Source: Kappaphycus alvarezii (Eukaryota > Rhodophyta > Florideophyceae > Gigartinales > Solieriaceae). From it: a DNA stretch of 64,000 bases. The position numbers were made by a program, and so were the translations under genes. How positions within the stretch are numbered: position 1 is the stretch's first letter; the number at the start of each line of letters is the position of its first letter. Location: the NCBI GenBank assembly GCA_002205965.3, contig NADL03000649.1, forward strand, positions 682,001-746,000, written 5' to 3'. The notes under the pieces were generated by a model. The model saw only the letters and a program-made list of their open reading frames with translations. It did no database searches and had not been told where the DNA came from. Shown here piece by piece: positions 1-8,867 of this stretch.

Positions 1-369
1 TAGATTAGGAATAGGTAAAATAAATCGGCAAGGGATTTTTGCAGTAGTGCATTTGCGCCCTTCTTCTCAAAAAAGGCGAATTTGGAGGAGGAGGTAAGCT
101 AAAAGGGAAAAGGGACTTGATTCGGGGTCGATTCAGAGGGTTAAATACAGTATAAAAATATCTAGATAAAATGGAAGTAAATTTGGAAATGACGGTGGGA
201 GAAGTTAGGGCGGGATCGTTGTAGGTTGCTGGATTACACGAAGGGAGGACCATTTCCTGTATTACATGAAGGGAGGACCATTTCCTGTATTAAATGAGGG
301 GAGGACCATTTTTTGTATTACAGAAGGCATCGGTGAAATGCCGGTTGCCGCAACCCAGCCAAAGCAAAG
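1..369. other. Non-coding stretch with no recognisable gene
   Basis: No open frame here resembles a known protein. The stretch is moderately AT-rich and purine-biased on the plus strand. Its only clear structure is the short tandem repeat listed separately, and it ends where a LINE 3' end begins near position 370. Confidence 0.5.
233..325. repeat. 28-bp tandem repeat, about three units
   Basis: The core GAAGGGAGGACCATTTCCTG starts at 240 and 268, and a diverged copy starts at 296, giving an exact 28-bp period. The third unit carries several substitutions. No coding role is evident. Confidence 0.85.
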
Positions 370-1063
370 GATCTTTACTCACTACTTATCTTGAGTGTGT
401 ACCGACTGACCGACTATTCAGTTAAGAAGTAACTGGATGGACCAAATCGGTCACGTGCAGTGGGGCGCGCGATATGATGGCCATAGCCAGCGACGTCCAC
501 AAAGTGCAATTGATACGCTGGTAGATGCGTGTGCGAATCGTAGCGTCCGAGGTGTGGCATTTCCTTGCTACACGTGGTACAAACTCTTCGATGAATAATA
601 CGGTCCCCGGAGAAGGGGCACCAAGGGAGTCGAAAACCAGAGGCTGAAATCGGAAACCTGGGTCGCGGAAGGGCAGGGAGGGGGGCACCAGGCGCCTTGG
701 CAGCTTGTGCAGCAGGTCCTGGACCTTGCGTTGGTGAGTGAGGGCGGCAGCCCGACCAGCGACTTGCGTCGCTTTGGTGATTGAGGACTACTTGAACGGG
801 GACGTCACGGCGACGTCGCATGCGATGGGTCGGTCTGGTAGGCCAGCTTTAGTGTCACGGGGGGGTTGCACGAGGAGAATGTCGGCGGGTCTGTAGTCCG
901 TACGGGGGAGAAGATTGTCAACTTCAAACTCGTAGTCAAGGCTGGCGGCGCGGAAAACGTGCCACGCGAACACGTTGCGCATGTAGTTGTGGCGGTGAAT
1001 GCGTCCAAACTCTGAGACGCAGCGGTCGGCGGCATGGTCACCGTGGACGTCCATCTCATTGTG
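370..1063 (-). pseudogene. LINE 3' fragment (family 1): zinc-finger and endonuclease-like C-terminal region
   Basis: This is a 5'-truncated non-LTR retrotransposon copy on the minus strand, broken by at least one frameshift. At 788-1054 the minus frame reads the end of the CCHC region (GDHAADRC, then RIHRHN), followed by RPADILLVQPP and IACDVAVTSPFK, the endonuclease-like core shared by all LINE copies here. At 422-688 another frame reads the family's C-terminus (FQPLVFDSLGAPSP ... HPVTS stop). The short 3' UTR ends near 370. No reverse transcriptase remains. Confidence 0.85.
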
Positions 1064-1267
1064 CTGGAAGAAGTTTAATACATTCAGTATCTACTGGGGA
1101 CTGCGCACGTCCTAACTATACGGCTAAGATCTAACCAGCTGGCCGTGAAGAAACTTTACTTCATTGAGTATCTATCGTGTACACTGCAGGTCTGACTTTA
1201 CGGGTAAGAACTAACCGGATGTTCCACGTCGGGCACGTGCAGTGGGGCTCGCGATAGAATCGCCATA
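1064..1267 (-). mobile_element. Two stacked LINE 3'-end stubs
   Basis: Two very short minus-strand LINE tails lie end to end. Positions 1064-1145 start with the family-2 terminus (plus strand AAGTTTAATACATTCAGTAT). Positions 1146-1267 start with another family's terminus (AAACTTTACTTCATTGAGTA) and include the final codons of the LINE ORF. The latter pairs in sequence with the plus-oriented end at 19512-19585. Neither stub holds more than the last few dozen codons. Confidence 0.75.
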
Positions 1268-2658
1268 CGTGGAAAGAAGTTTAATGCATTCAGTATCTAC
1301 TGGGGACTACGCAGGTCCTAACTATACGGCTAAGATCTAACCGGATGTACCTCGTCGTCCATACGCATCGGGGCTCGGGAGAGGATAGCTTGAGCAATGG
1401 ATGACCAGAGGGTGCAACTCAGTCGCTGGTAGATACGGCGGCGGATAACGCCCAGTGTCGAGTGACACTTGGACGCGATCCGCGGAACTAACTCCTCGAT
1501 AAACGCAATTGTACCAGGGGAAGGGCACCTAGGGAATCAAACGCCAGAGGTCGAAACGTGAAGTTCGGCGAGTAAGGCGCAGAAGATGGGCCAGTTGAGG
1601 GATCGGGGAGACGTCGGGCGAGGTTGCGTTCCAGAGTTGTAACCTTGTCGCGGGCCGCCAGTTCAGCAGCGCCACCGGCAACCTGGGTCGCCTTGGTGCG
1701 AACTGTAGCCTTGAACGGTAAGACGACAGTGATGTAACACGCAATGGGGCGCAACGTGGTGGCTTCCGAGGTTGGGGTGGTTGTACCAGGATATCGGCGG
1801 GCCGGAGCGCAGTGCCCGGGACGAGGAGCGGAACCTCGTGCCGAATATCCAGACCCGCGGCGCGAGTAACGTGTCTCGCAAACGCATAACAGAGCGAGTT
1901 ATGGCGGTGACGACGGTCGAAACCAGGGCAGCAGAGGTCGGCGGCGTGATCCCCGAGGGTGTCCAAGGGGTGGTCACAGTGGTGGCAGTTGAGGGGCATG
2001 GAGTCATCATACAATGGCAGTCCGAGGTGACGGCGGAGAATGGTCTGCCAGTGTGTGGTGTGGACCTTCGTAGCTGCCGTGGGGTGAGCGAAGAGAAACG
2101 CCGTAGCGGGGCTGCGGCGGAACGCTAAGCCACGGATGCGATGTCGAATATCGGCGTCGCTATGGGCGGTCGGGTTGGGGGCATTCGCCAAGGATTCGTC
2201 GTGCCAATGTACTCTTGCCCGCGCCTCTTGCTGCACCCGTTTGAGAAGGGTTAGAGTGTTGGTGGGTGAAGCAGCTAGAGTTGGAGGGTCAAGGGTGGAA
2301 AGGTCGACTATCCCGGGGATGGAGACGGCGAAACGGCGGAGAAAAGGCCCAGCCTGACGGAGGAGGAAGGACCGGTCGCCGCGGAAGCGGCCAGAAGGTA
2401 GTGCACAAGCACGCGGCGTGGCGTATGCGGAAGTCCGCTGCCGTGCGGGCACAGCATCAATGATGCTGGCGGCGGCAGCACTGTGGAGGCACGAGGCGAT
2501 GCTTTCGAAGCCCTGACTGCCAAGGTGCATGGGAGGCAGACTTGATCCCAGGCTCGGTCCGTGAGTGCTATGCAGTGTAACTTTTCATATGATAACCGTT
2601 GCAGATCATCAAATTCTTCTGCGGCGGACTCGGCTAAGCGCGGATCTGAGAGCTTGAA
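1268..2658 (-). pseudogene. LINE copy (family 2), 3' part; upstream part lies beyond the Copia insertion at 9312-10000
   Basis: A long minus-strand frame (1529-2530) carries the post-RT region of the LINE: an HLGSQGF segment, an LLKRVQQEARARVHW segment, and a zinc motif C-x2-C-x7-H-x4-C (CHHC...GDHAADLC), followed by RHRHNSL and LRPADILVQPP. After a frameshift near 1755 the endonuclease-like IACYITVVLPFK and the C-terminus continue at 1337-1754. A second frameshift lies just upstream of HLGSQGF. Codons at 2531-2658 continue into the region beyond the Copia element at 9312, so this is the 3' half of one split copy. It is non-functional. Confidence 0.88.
2654..2658. repeat. Target-site duplication TTGAA (left)
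   Basis: TTGAA stands directly before the TGTTGG of the 5' LTR and recurs directly after CCAACA of the 3' LTR (9307-9311). A 5-bp duplication is normal for Copia integrases. Confidence 0.93.
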
Positions 2659-3098
2659 TGTTGGTACAATTACAGCTTACTGACAATGTATGCGGGGACA
2701 GCTACTGTACTTTACAGTACTTTACTTTTCAACCTAGATCTTGACCGTTACGTTTATGCACTGTACTGTGCTGTGAGCTTGAGCTGATCTTTTTCAGATC
2801 AGCTCAGATAGGTTTAGGGTTATTCCTTCACCGTCGTCTACATGGCTTCTGGAAACTTCCACAGGTCGTGCCGAAGCATCAAGCGACTCGCCCTGAAGTC
2901 TATATAAGCCATGGTCTCAGCCCACTCTTGGTCGAAGTAAAGTCTCTCACCACTTTCCCTTCTCTCAACTCTTCTCCTTGGTCGCTCACTTTCTCTCTCT
3001 CTCTCCTCTTGCTCTCTCTCTCTCTCCACTCGCTCTCTCTCCCTCTTCTCTCTCTCTCTCTCGTCCGCTCGCGCTCTCTCCCTTCTCCTTGTCCAACA
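2659..3098 (+). repeat. Copia 5' LTR
   Basis: The LTR begins TGTTGG and ends CCAACA, a 6-bp terminal inverted repeat. U3 holds a TATA box at 2901-2907 (TATATAAG) and a 10-bp stem / 5-nt loop hairpin at 2781-2805 (GAGCTGATCT / AGATCAGCTC). The R/U5 part is a CT-rich microsatellite (about 2991-3063). Transcription presumably starts 25-35 bp after the TATA box. Confidence 0.96.
2901..2907 (+). promoter_or_regulatory. TATA box of the Copia LTR promoter
   Basis: TATATAA lies in U3, followed within 90 bp by a CT-rich tract. The same box recurs in the 3' LTR at 9110-9116. It is the only TATA-like element in the LTR at a plausible place. Confidence 0.75.
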
Positions 3099-3112
3099 GG
3101 TTATGGGCCCAG
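3099..3112 (+). other. Primer binding site matching the initiator tRNA-Met anticodon arm
   Basis: GGTTATGGGCCCAG follows the LTR with no spacer. It is the reverse complement of CUGGGCCCAUAACC, the anticodon stem-loop of eukaryotic initiator tRNA-Met including the CAU anticodon, rather than of the tRNA 3' end. This is the arrangement known for Drosophila copia, where a cleaved 5' half of the tRNA primes minus-strand synthesis. The match is 14 of 14 and then stops. Confidence 0.85.
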
Positions 3113-3166
3113 AACACTAGCGCTGCTCACGAATCCATCTCGCTTGCTCGCGCACCCCGGACGCTA

Positions 3167-3245
3167 CCCTACACTCCGTGTAGGGACAGACTGAACAACT
3201 TCGCGGAGGCTACCCTACACTCCGTGTACACTCCGTGTAGGGAAG

Positions 3246-3278
<33 letters not shown>
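3167..3278 (+). other. Leader hairpins followed by a 33-nt poly(A) tract
   Basis: A perfect 8-bp stem with a 3-nt loop (CCCTACACTCCGTGTAGGG, 3167-3185) is followed by a longer version at 3213-3242 with the middle repeated. A run of 33 A residues comes next (3246-3278). All lie in the 5' leader between the primer site and ORF1. The role is unknown: packaging, dimerisation, translation or a retroposed insertion are all possible. Confidence 0.8.
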
Positions 3279-3279
<1 letters not shown>

Positions 3280-3525
3280 CCCTTAAGGTTTGACCGCACT
3301 CTCTTGACGTCTCTGCACTATCTACTGACCTCCTGTCTTGTGGCCTGCTTAGCGTCCGTCGTCCCTGCTCTACCTACTCCTGTTGGTTTTGCAGCCCGTC
3401 GCCGCTCTTCATCCCCACACCACAGATTCCAGTACATCTTGCGGCCCGTCTTGCTCTCGTTGCTTCTTGTCTCGCCCCCGTGTTACATACCCCGGTTTGT
3501 CTCACGGCCCGTGCCTAGTCGCAAC

Positions 3526-4479
3526 AGTAAGTCCAAACCATCTTGTGCTTTTCTCATACCATCCCGAAGCATTGCCTTATCCTCCGCCTAACCTCACAAA
3601 TTTCTGTTACCAGTGGTCATCTCACTCTCCGTATTTCGTCGCGGCATCGACATCCCTCCGAACGATCCCGTGATTCGCCGCCTTACCTTCGACGAATCCT
3701 CCGCCAAGCCTCCTGTCCGTCCGAAGTGCCGTTTCATCGACGATTCCGCTATTGAGTCGGACGGCGAAGGTAACGACATTCCTTCCACCGCGACTACTCC
3801 AGAGGTTGTTCACGTCGAAGTCGTCTCCAAGCCTCCTCCTCCGGAGAAGAAGGACTCCTTCTTAAACCATATCCTTTCCCTTGCCAACCGTCCGAAACTG
3901 CCTGCTCGTCCGAAATCTCTAGCTCCGAAACCTCTACGAAAGAAGTCAAAGCCAACGAACCTTCGCTCCAAGCCGCTTCCTGCCTCATCGAGCAGAGTAT
4001 CGAAGCAAAGCAAGAAATCAAAGGGAGGAGAGCCGAAGAAGAAGAAGGATCCGAAACCTCCGACACCTCGACCCATTCAAGTGGTTTCTCTCATCTCCCC
4101 TTCTCCGGCTTTGACGTCTCCAGCTCCAGCTGCTCCCATCCAATCTCCACTCTCTCCTGCTGCCCCTTCTGTTGCATTTGTTCCTTCATCTCCAAGGGTT
4201 CCGACTCCTCTTTCAGTCGAACCTCTCTCTCCGGCTCCATTCGTTCCCCTACCTCCAACTCCTGTTCCTCCTATCTCCAAGCCCAAGTCTTCCCTCCTGA
4301 TTTGTGACCTTTGCCAACTCAAAGTCTCGGGTCCAAAGCAGCTCGAGCAGCACAGAGGTGGAAAGAAGTGTCGAAACAGAGTCGAGAGGAGATCAGCCAT
4401 CACTCCGTGTGTTTGCTGCAATCGCCTCTTCCAGACGAGACACGATCGCAACAGGCACATTAATCATAGAAATAAGTAA
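3526..4479 (+). CDS. Copia ORF1: proline-rich protein with two C-terminal zinc fingers (spliced start)
   Basis: The predicted product has 288 residues, encoded by 3526 joined to 3614-4479. The unspliced frame contains no ATG; the initiator appears only when the intron at 3527-3613 is removed. The N-terminal part is acidic and serine-rich, the middle is Lys/Pro/Ser-rich (nuclear-localisation-like runs such as PKKKKDPK), and a long PSP/APA-rich linker follows. The C-terminus has two zinc modules: C231-C234-H247-C253 (CX2C-X12-H-X5-C) and C266-C269-H282-H285 (CX2C-X12-H-X2-H). Copia elements normally have one gag-pol frame, so a separate upstream zinc-finger ORF is unusual. It might bind nucleic acid, aid nuclear import, or be a captured host domain. 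It ends 70 nt before gag-pol and is in another frame. Confidence 0.75.
3527..3613 (+). other. Candidate intron in the Copia 5' leader (87 nt)
   Basis: The donor is GTAAGT at 3527, the branch-point-like sequence CTAAC is at 3589-3593, and a pyrimidine-rich stretch ends in TTACCAG at 3613. Joining 3526 (A) to 3614-3615 (TG) makes an ATG with A at -3 and G at +4. That ATG opens exactly the frame of the zinc-finger ORF, which otherwise has no methionine. The exon upstream has no ATG from the poly(A) tract to the junction. Splicing is predicted, not observed. Confidence 0.75.
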
Positions 4480-4517
4480 ATCTGTTCTCAACCTCCTGTG
4501 CTCCCTCTATCTATAAG

Positions 4518-4522
4518 CACAG
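4518..4522 (+). promoter_or_regulatory. Possible alternative 3' splice site ahead of gag-pol
   Basis: CACAG at 4518-4522 follows a pyrimidine-rich stretch with a branch-like CTCAAC. If the donor at 3527 were joined here, ORF1 would be skipped and ATG 4550 would be the first start in the mRNA. This is a weak signal, offered as a model for expressing the second ORF. Confidence 0.25.
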
Positions 4523-4549
4523 TTTTCTCTCACTCCATTGCTTTTCTCC

Positions 4550-7500
4550 ATGGACTCTTCAGGACTTCGACTCGACAGTCTCGAGAAGCTCCGTGATGAC
4601 AACTTCCACATCTGGAAGTCGAGAATTCAACTATTGCTCTCACTGAGGGAAGTTGACGACCACCTCACTGAAGACCCTCCGGAAACCTCGTCACCTACAT
4701 ACTCCGCATGGAAGAAGGCGGATTGCAAGGCTAGGGCTACCATCGGACTGACTCTATCTGATACCCATCTCGAACAAGTCCAGCATGCCAATACCGCCAA
4801 GGTCATGTGGTCCCTGATTTGTGATATCTTTGAGAAGCATACTCTTCTCAATAAACTGGCTGCCAGGCGCCGATTCTATACCGCCAAGATGAACCCGAAC
4901 GAGAAAGTGCTCTCGTTCGCCGCCCGTATCCGCCAGCTCGCTGCCACTCTCAAGTCGATGTCCGTCCACATCGAAGACAGCGAAATGGCCATGGCGCTAC
5001 TTAACGGCCTGCCAGATCGCTTTGATACTCTCATCTCGGCCCTTGACGCTGCTCATCTCGATGACGACAAATTCTCCTTCGAGTTCGTTCAAAGCAGATG
5101 CCGCCAAGAGGAGCAGCGCCATGCCCAACGAGATCAGGACGCTTTGAGGGCTTCGGAATCCGCGGCTCTTCTTGGAAAGCAACGGCCCAAGTTCAAGCGA
5201 GACCCTACCGCTGAGATATGCATACACTGTGGAAAGCATCGTGACAGCAGTCGCTGCTTCAAAAAGTACCCACACCTTGCTCCTGTTGGTCACCCAGCTC
5301 GAGCCCACTTGAACAAGGGCCGAGATGGGGGAAAAGGTCTTGTAGCTTCCCAAGCTTCCCTTGAGAAAGAAGAAGACAGAGACCTCGTCTGCTTGGTATC
5401 CATGCCTAACCATCGCGTCGCTGATTGCGACGCTGCAACTCCGGAGTATGAGAACGAGATCGTTGTAAGCAATGACACCACCGATCACTCGGTTGATGGA
5501 AATAATTGTCACATTGAAGCGAATCCCTTGAACCGAGCCAATGTGGCGCTACAAACTATTGGTAGCTCTGTATCCCTTGCTAATGAATGGGTTATCGATT
5601 CGGGCTGTACCTCCCATGTCACGCACGATCGCTCGGCCTTTGTTTCATACCAAGAGTCCTCGGCTAACTCAACTCTGGATCTGGGAGCAGATTCTACAGC
5701 CTCTATCGAGGGAACAGGTGACGTAGTGCTGACACTCCGTTATAAAAAGGATACCGTTCAATGCCTACTAAAGAACGTACTTCACGTTCCTACCCTTCGA
5801 TACCAGCTGCTCTCGGTATCCGAAATGGCAAATCGCGGCATTAACTCCCAATTCAATCGCAACGCTGTTCTGCTTACAGACAACACCGATGGATCTCTAG
5901 TGGCCACCGGCACTCTTGTCAAAGGCCTTTATATACTAGATACCTGTCAAAGTCCATCAAAGGCTAATGACTCGGAAGTTTCCTTGCTTACATCTCTGAA
6001 GACATGGCACGAGCGACTGGCTCACATCAATACCGCTGAGATCAAGTCGATGGTTAGTCATGGAGCTGTCACAGGTGTTAAGTACGTCAACTCTGGGACC
6101 CCTGACTCTTGTGTGGGATGCATTCTTGGAAAATCACACCGTGCACCAATCCCAAAGTCAAGAAAAGGGCGGTCTACGAAACCCCTCCAACTGGTTCACT
6201 CAGATGTTTTAGGGCCTGTGGAGATTCCATCTCTCGGTGGAGCGCGGTACTTAGTGTCTTTCATTGATGACTATTCCAAATGGACAGTCGCCTATCCTAT
6301 CACTCACAAATCTAAGGTTTTAGAGTGCTTCAAGAAGTACAAGGCCTTCGCAGAAAAACACACGAGCCAGTCTCTAGAAGCTCTTCACGTCCTTGAGTTC
6401 CATGACTCCAGAATCCCGTTCGAGAATGATCAGCTTCTGGTAAAGGCTTTACGGTCGGACAACGGAGGCGAATATCTATCTACAGCATTCAAGAACTTCC
6501 TGGAGGCACAAGGTATTCAACATCAGCTTACAGTGGCTCATACTCCTCAGCAAAATGGAACAGCTGAAAGAATGAACCGAACCCTTCTCAATCTGGTCCG
6601 ATCAATGCTGCATCACAAGTCCCTTCCAAAGCACTTCTGGGCTGAAGCGCTTTCTACCGCTGTGTATGTACTAAATCGGGTTACATCCAGTTCCCTGCCC
6701 GACAATACTACTCCTCATGAACTTTGGAATGGAACACCACCAGATATCTCCCATCTGCGAGTGTTCGGTGCGCAATGTTGGTACGTTATCCCTAAGAAGG
6801 ATCTCAAGAAGTTGGATCCCAGGTCTCGTGAGGCACTAATGATGGGGTACTCAACCCAAAGTAAGGGATACAAGCTGTGGGACATTGCGGCTGAGAAAAT
6901 GGTTGTTTCCAGGGACGTCATATTTGACGAATCTTCGAATTCTCCGCAAGATCAACACTGTTCAAGCTTTCTCGACGACCAAATGGAAGGGAACACGAAT
7001 CCCATCGGCAGCAATCGCACTTCCAAGGATCTGCTGATTGATTCTCCTTCTGGTAGCATCGCATCTCCTTCTGGTAGCGAACAAGATGAGGGATCACTTG
7101 CCGTTAATGAAGATGCGAACCCAGTCCAATCCAGCCCGGATACTCCTAGTATTGCTCCTCGTCGTTCATCCCGGATTGCGAAGAAGCTTGGCAGATGGTG
7201 GCCCTCCGGGTCGTCTGAAGATGTATCGCTCATTGCGGAAACCGCTCTTGTCTCTATTGGAATTCCAGCATCATACGAGGAGGCTACTTCTTCAGAGAAC
7301 GTCGACTTTTGGATGCCTGGAATCAAAAAGGAAGAAGACTCCATACGAGAAAATGGCACGTTCGAGCTTGTCCCGCGAAAGCCAGGGATGCACGTCATCC
7401 CTTGCCGGTACGTCTTTCGTGTGAAACCAGACGTTGGTCCCAAAGTCCGCATAGTCGCCAAAGGATTTCGACAAGTTCCAGGTCTCGAGTATAATGAAAC

Positions 7501-8815
7501 CTATGCTCCTGTAGTTTCTCTCTCTGCCCTACGATTGTTTCTCTGCATCACAAACTTCTTTGACCTGGAATGCGACCAGATGGATGTTGTGACCGCGTTT
7601 CTTAATGGGGAGTTAGAAGAGGAAATATTCATGGAAGTTCCGTCCGGATTTCACGACCCAGCCAGGCCAAATCTCGTATGCCGCCTTCAAAAGGCCCTGT
7701 ATGGGCTTAAACAGGCTCCACGTCAGTGGTATGCCAAGATTCATGAGCTATTAACCGCAGAGCTTCATTATATGAGTAATCCTCATGAGCCCTGTCTTTA
7801 TGTCTCTCGACAGGGCTCTTCGATCTCCATAATTATTCTGTACGTGGATGACCTTCTTATTGCTGGAAACGATCGAGTAACTCTGGAAAACATCAAGACT
7901 GAGTTGAAGAGTCGATTCAAGATGAAGGATCTGGGGCCTGTCAAAGAGTTTCTTGGAATCCAAGTTACTCGCAATCGATCAACAAGGACGTTACATCTCT
8001 CTCAGAAATCTTACACTGAGAAAATACTTGAAAGATTCAACATGGCCACCGCGAAGCCTGTTGATACCCCTATGGTTCTTTCAAACGGGGTCTCGGACAA
8101 CAGCTCAGAAGCTGATCTTTCCTCATCGATACCGTATCGCTCCGCAATCGGAAGTCTCATGTATTTAATGGTATGTACTCGCCCGGACATTGGTTTTGCT
8201 GTCGGTAAACTTTCACAACACTGCGAGAAGCCTCTGGAAAGCCATTGGAAAGCCGTAAAGCGAGTTTATCGTTATCTCAAGGGTACAAGCGACCTCGGAA
8301 TCTGTTACAGTCCCTCTGCTGCTCCAACTATCATCGGGTACAGCGATTCTGATTGGGCCGGCTGTCGAACAACTCGCAAGTCGACGGAAAGCTATGTTTT
8401 CATGATGTCCGGAGGTCCTATTTCGTGGCGTTCGAAGAAACAAGGATGTGTTGCGCTGTCTTCGTGTGAAGCAGAGTACATTTCCATTTGCACTGCGTCC
8501 AAGGAGGCAATATGGTTGTCTAACGTCTTGTCTGAAATACTGGGCTCAAATCATCCAACTCCGATTTCAATCTTTGTCGATAACTCAGGATCTATCAGCT
8601 CTGCCAAAAACCAGTCCATTAACGAGCGCAACAAACATATTGATATTCGATACCACTTTGTTCGTGAGGCCGTGGCAGCAAATCAGGTCCATTTGTCACA
8701 TTGCCGAACCGAAGACCAAATCTCTGACATTCTGACAAAACCTTTGCTTCGAGTGAAATTTGAAAGATTTCGGAATGAGTTGGGCATTGTTTGTTCACAT
8801 CAAAGTAATGTTTGA
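4550..8815 (+). CDS. Copia Gag-Pol polyprotein, intact
   Basis: The product has 1421 residues from ATG 4550 (CCATGG context); the frame is open a few codons further upstream but without an ATG. Order of domains: UBN2-type Gag (about 1-200); an atypical zinc knuckle (CIHCGKH...C, about 221-233); retropepsin with D350 in IDSGC; GAG-pre-integrase with a WHERLAH ... CVGC zinc site; integrase with D552, D637 and E673 (D-X35-E); Copia RT with YVDD at 1098-1101; and RNase H (SDSDWAG, ALSSCEAEY) ending with the usual HIDIRYHFV region. All catalytic residues are present. It provides capsid, protease, integrase and reverse transcriptase in one chain. As the second ORF it needs alternative splicing, reinitiation or a separate transcript. 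Confidence 0.97.
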   Translation: MDSSGLRLDSLEKLRDDNFHIWKSRIQLLLSLREVDDHLTEDPPETSSPTYSAWKKADCKARATIGLTLSDTHLEQVQHANTAKVMWSLICDIFEKHTLLNKLAARRRFYTAKMNPNEKVLSFAARIRQLAATLKSMSVHIEDSEMAMALLNGLPDRFDTLISALDAAHLDDDKFSFEFVQSRCRQEEQRHAQRDQDALRASESAALLGKQRPKFKRDPTAEICIHCGKHRDSSRCFKKYPHLAPVGHPARAHLNKGRDGGKGLVASQASLEKEEDRDLVCLVSMPNHRVADCDAATPEYENEIVVSNDTTDHSVDGNNCHIEANPLNRANVALQTIGSSVSLANEWVIDSGCTSHVTHDRSAFVSYQESSANSTLDLGADSTASIEGTGDVVLTLRYKKDTVQCLLKNVLHVPTLRYQLLSVSEMANRGINSQFNRNAVLLTDNTDGSLVATGTLVKGLYILDTCQSPSKANDSEVSLLTSLKTWHERLAHINTAEIKSMVSHGAVTGVKYVNSGTPDSCVGCILGKSHRAPIPKSRKGRSTKPLQLVHSDVLGPVEIPSLGGARYLVSFIDDYSKWTVAYPITHKSKVLECFKKYKAFAEKHTSQSLEALHVLEFHDSRIPFENDQLLVKALRSDNGGEYLSTAFKNFLEAQGIQHQLTVAHTPQQNGTAERMNRTLLNLVRSMLHHKSLPKHFWAEALSTAVYVLNRVTSSSLPDNTTPHELWNGTPPDISHLRVFGAQCWYVIPKKDLKKLDPRSREALMMGYSTQSKGYKLWDIAAEKMVVSRDVIFDESSNSPQDQHCSSFLDDQMEGNTNPIGSNRTSKDLLIDSPSGSIASPSGSEQDEGSLAVNEDANPVQSSPDTPSIAPRRSSRIAKKLGRWWPSGSSEDVSLIAETALVSIGIPASYEEATSSENVDFWMPGIKKEEDSIRENGTFELVPRKPGMHVIPCRYVFRVKPDVGPKVRIVAKGFRQVPGLEYNETYAPVVSLSALRLFLCITNFFDLECDQMDVVTAFLNGELEEEIFMEVPSGFHDPARPNLVCRLQKALYGLKQAPRQWYAKIHELLTAELHYMSNPHEPCLYVSRQGSSISIIILYVDDLLIAGNDRVTLENIKTELKSRFKMKDLGPVKEFLGIQVTRNRSTRTLHLSQKSYTEKILERFNMATAKPVDTPMVLSNGVSDNSSEADLSSSIPYRSAIGSLMYLMVCTRPDIGFAVGKLSQHCEKPLESHWKAVKRVYRYLKGTSDLGICYSPSAAPTIIGYSDSDWAGCRTTRKSTESYVFMMSGGPISWRSKKQGCVALSSCEAEYISICTASKEAIWLSNVLSEILGSNHPTPISIFVDNSGSISSAKNQSINERNKHIDIRYHFVREAVAANQVHLSHCRTEDQISDILTKPLLRVKFERFRNELGIVCSHQSNV

Positions 8816-8867
8816 TTGTTTTAGGTCGAAGGGGCGTTATCATGGTCAATTCTAGTTTGAGGGGGCG

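Noticed and set aside
1772..2128. Plus-strand frame of 118 codons
   Set aside because: It is the complement of the LINE zinc-finger and endonuclease region on the minus strand.
2868..3286. Serine/leucine-rich frames in the LTR and leader
   Set aside because: They are translations of the CT microsatellite and of the hairpin/poly(A) leader, with no coding signature.
3304..3591. 95-codon frame before the zinc-finger ORF
   Set aside because: It starts at TTG, has no ATG and runs through the predicted intron. It is most simply the leader exon that happens to be in frame.
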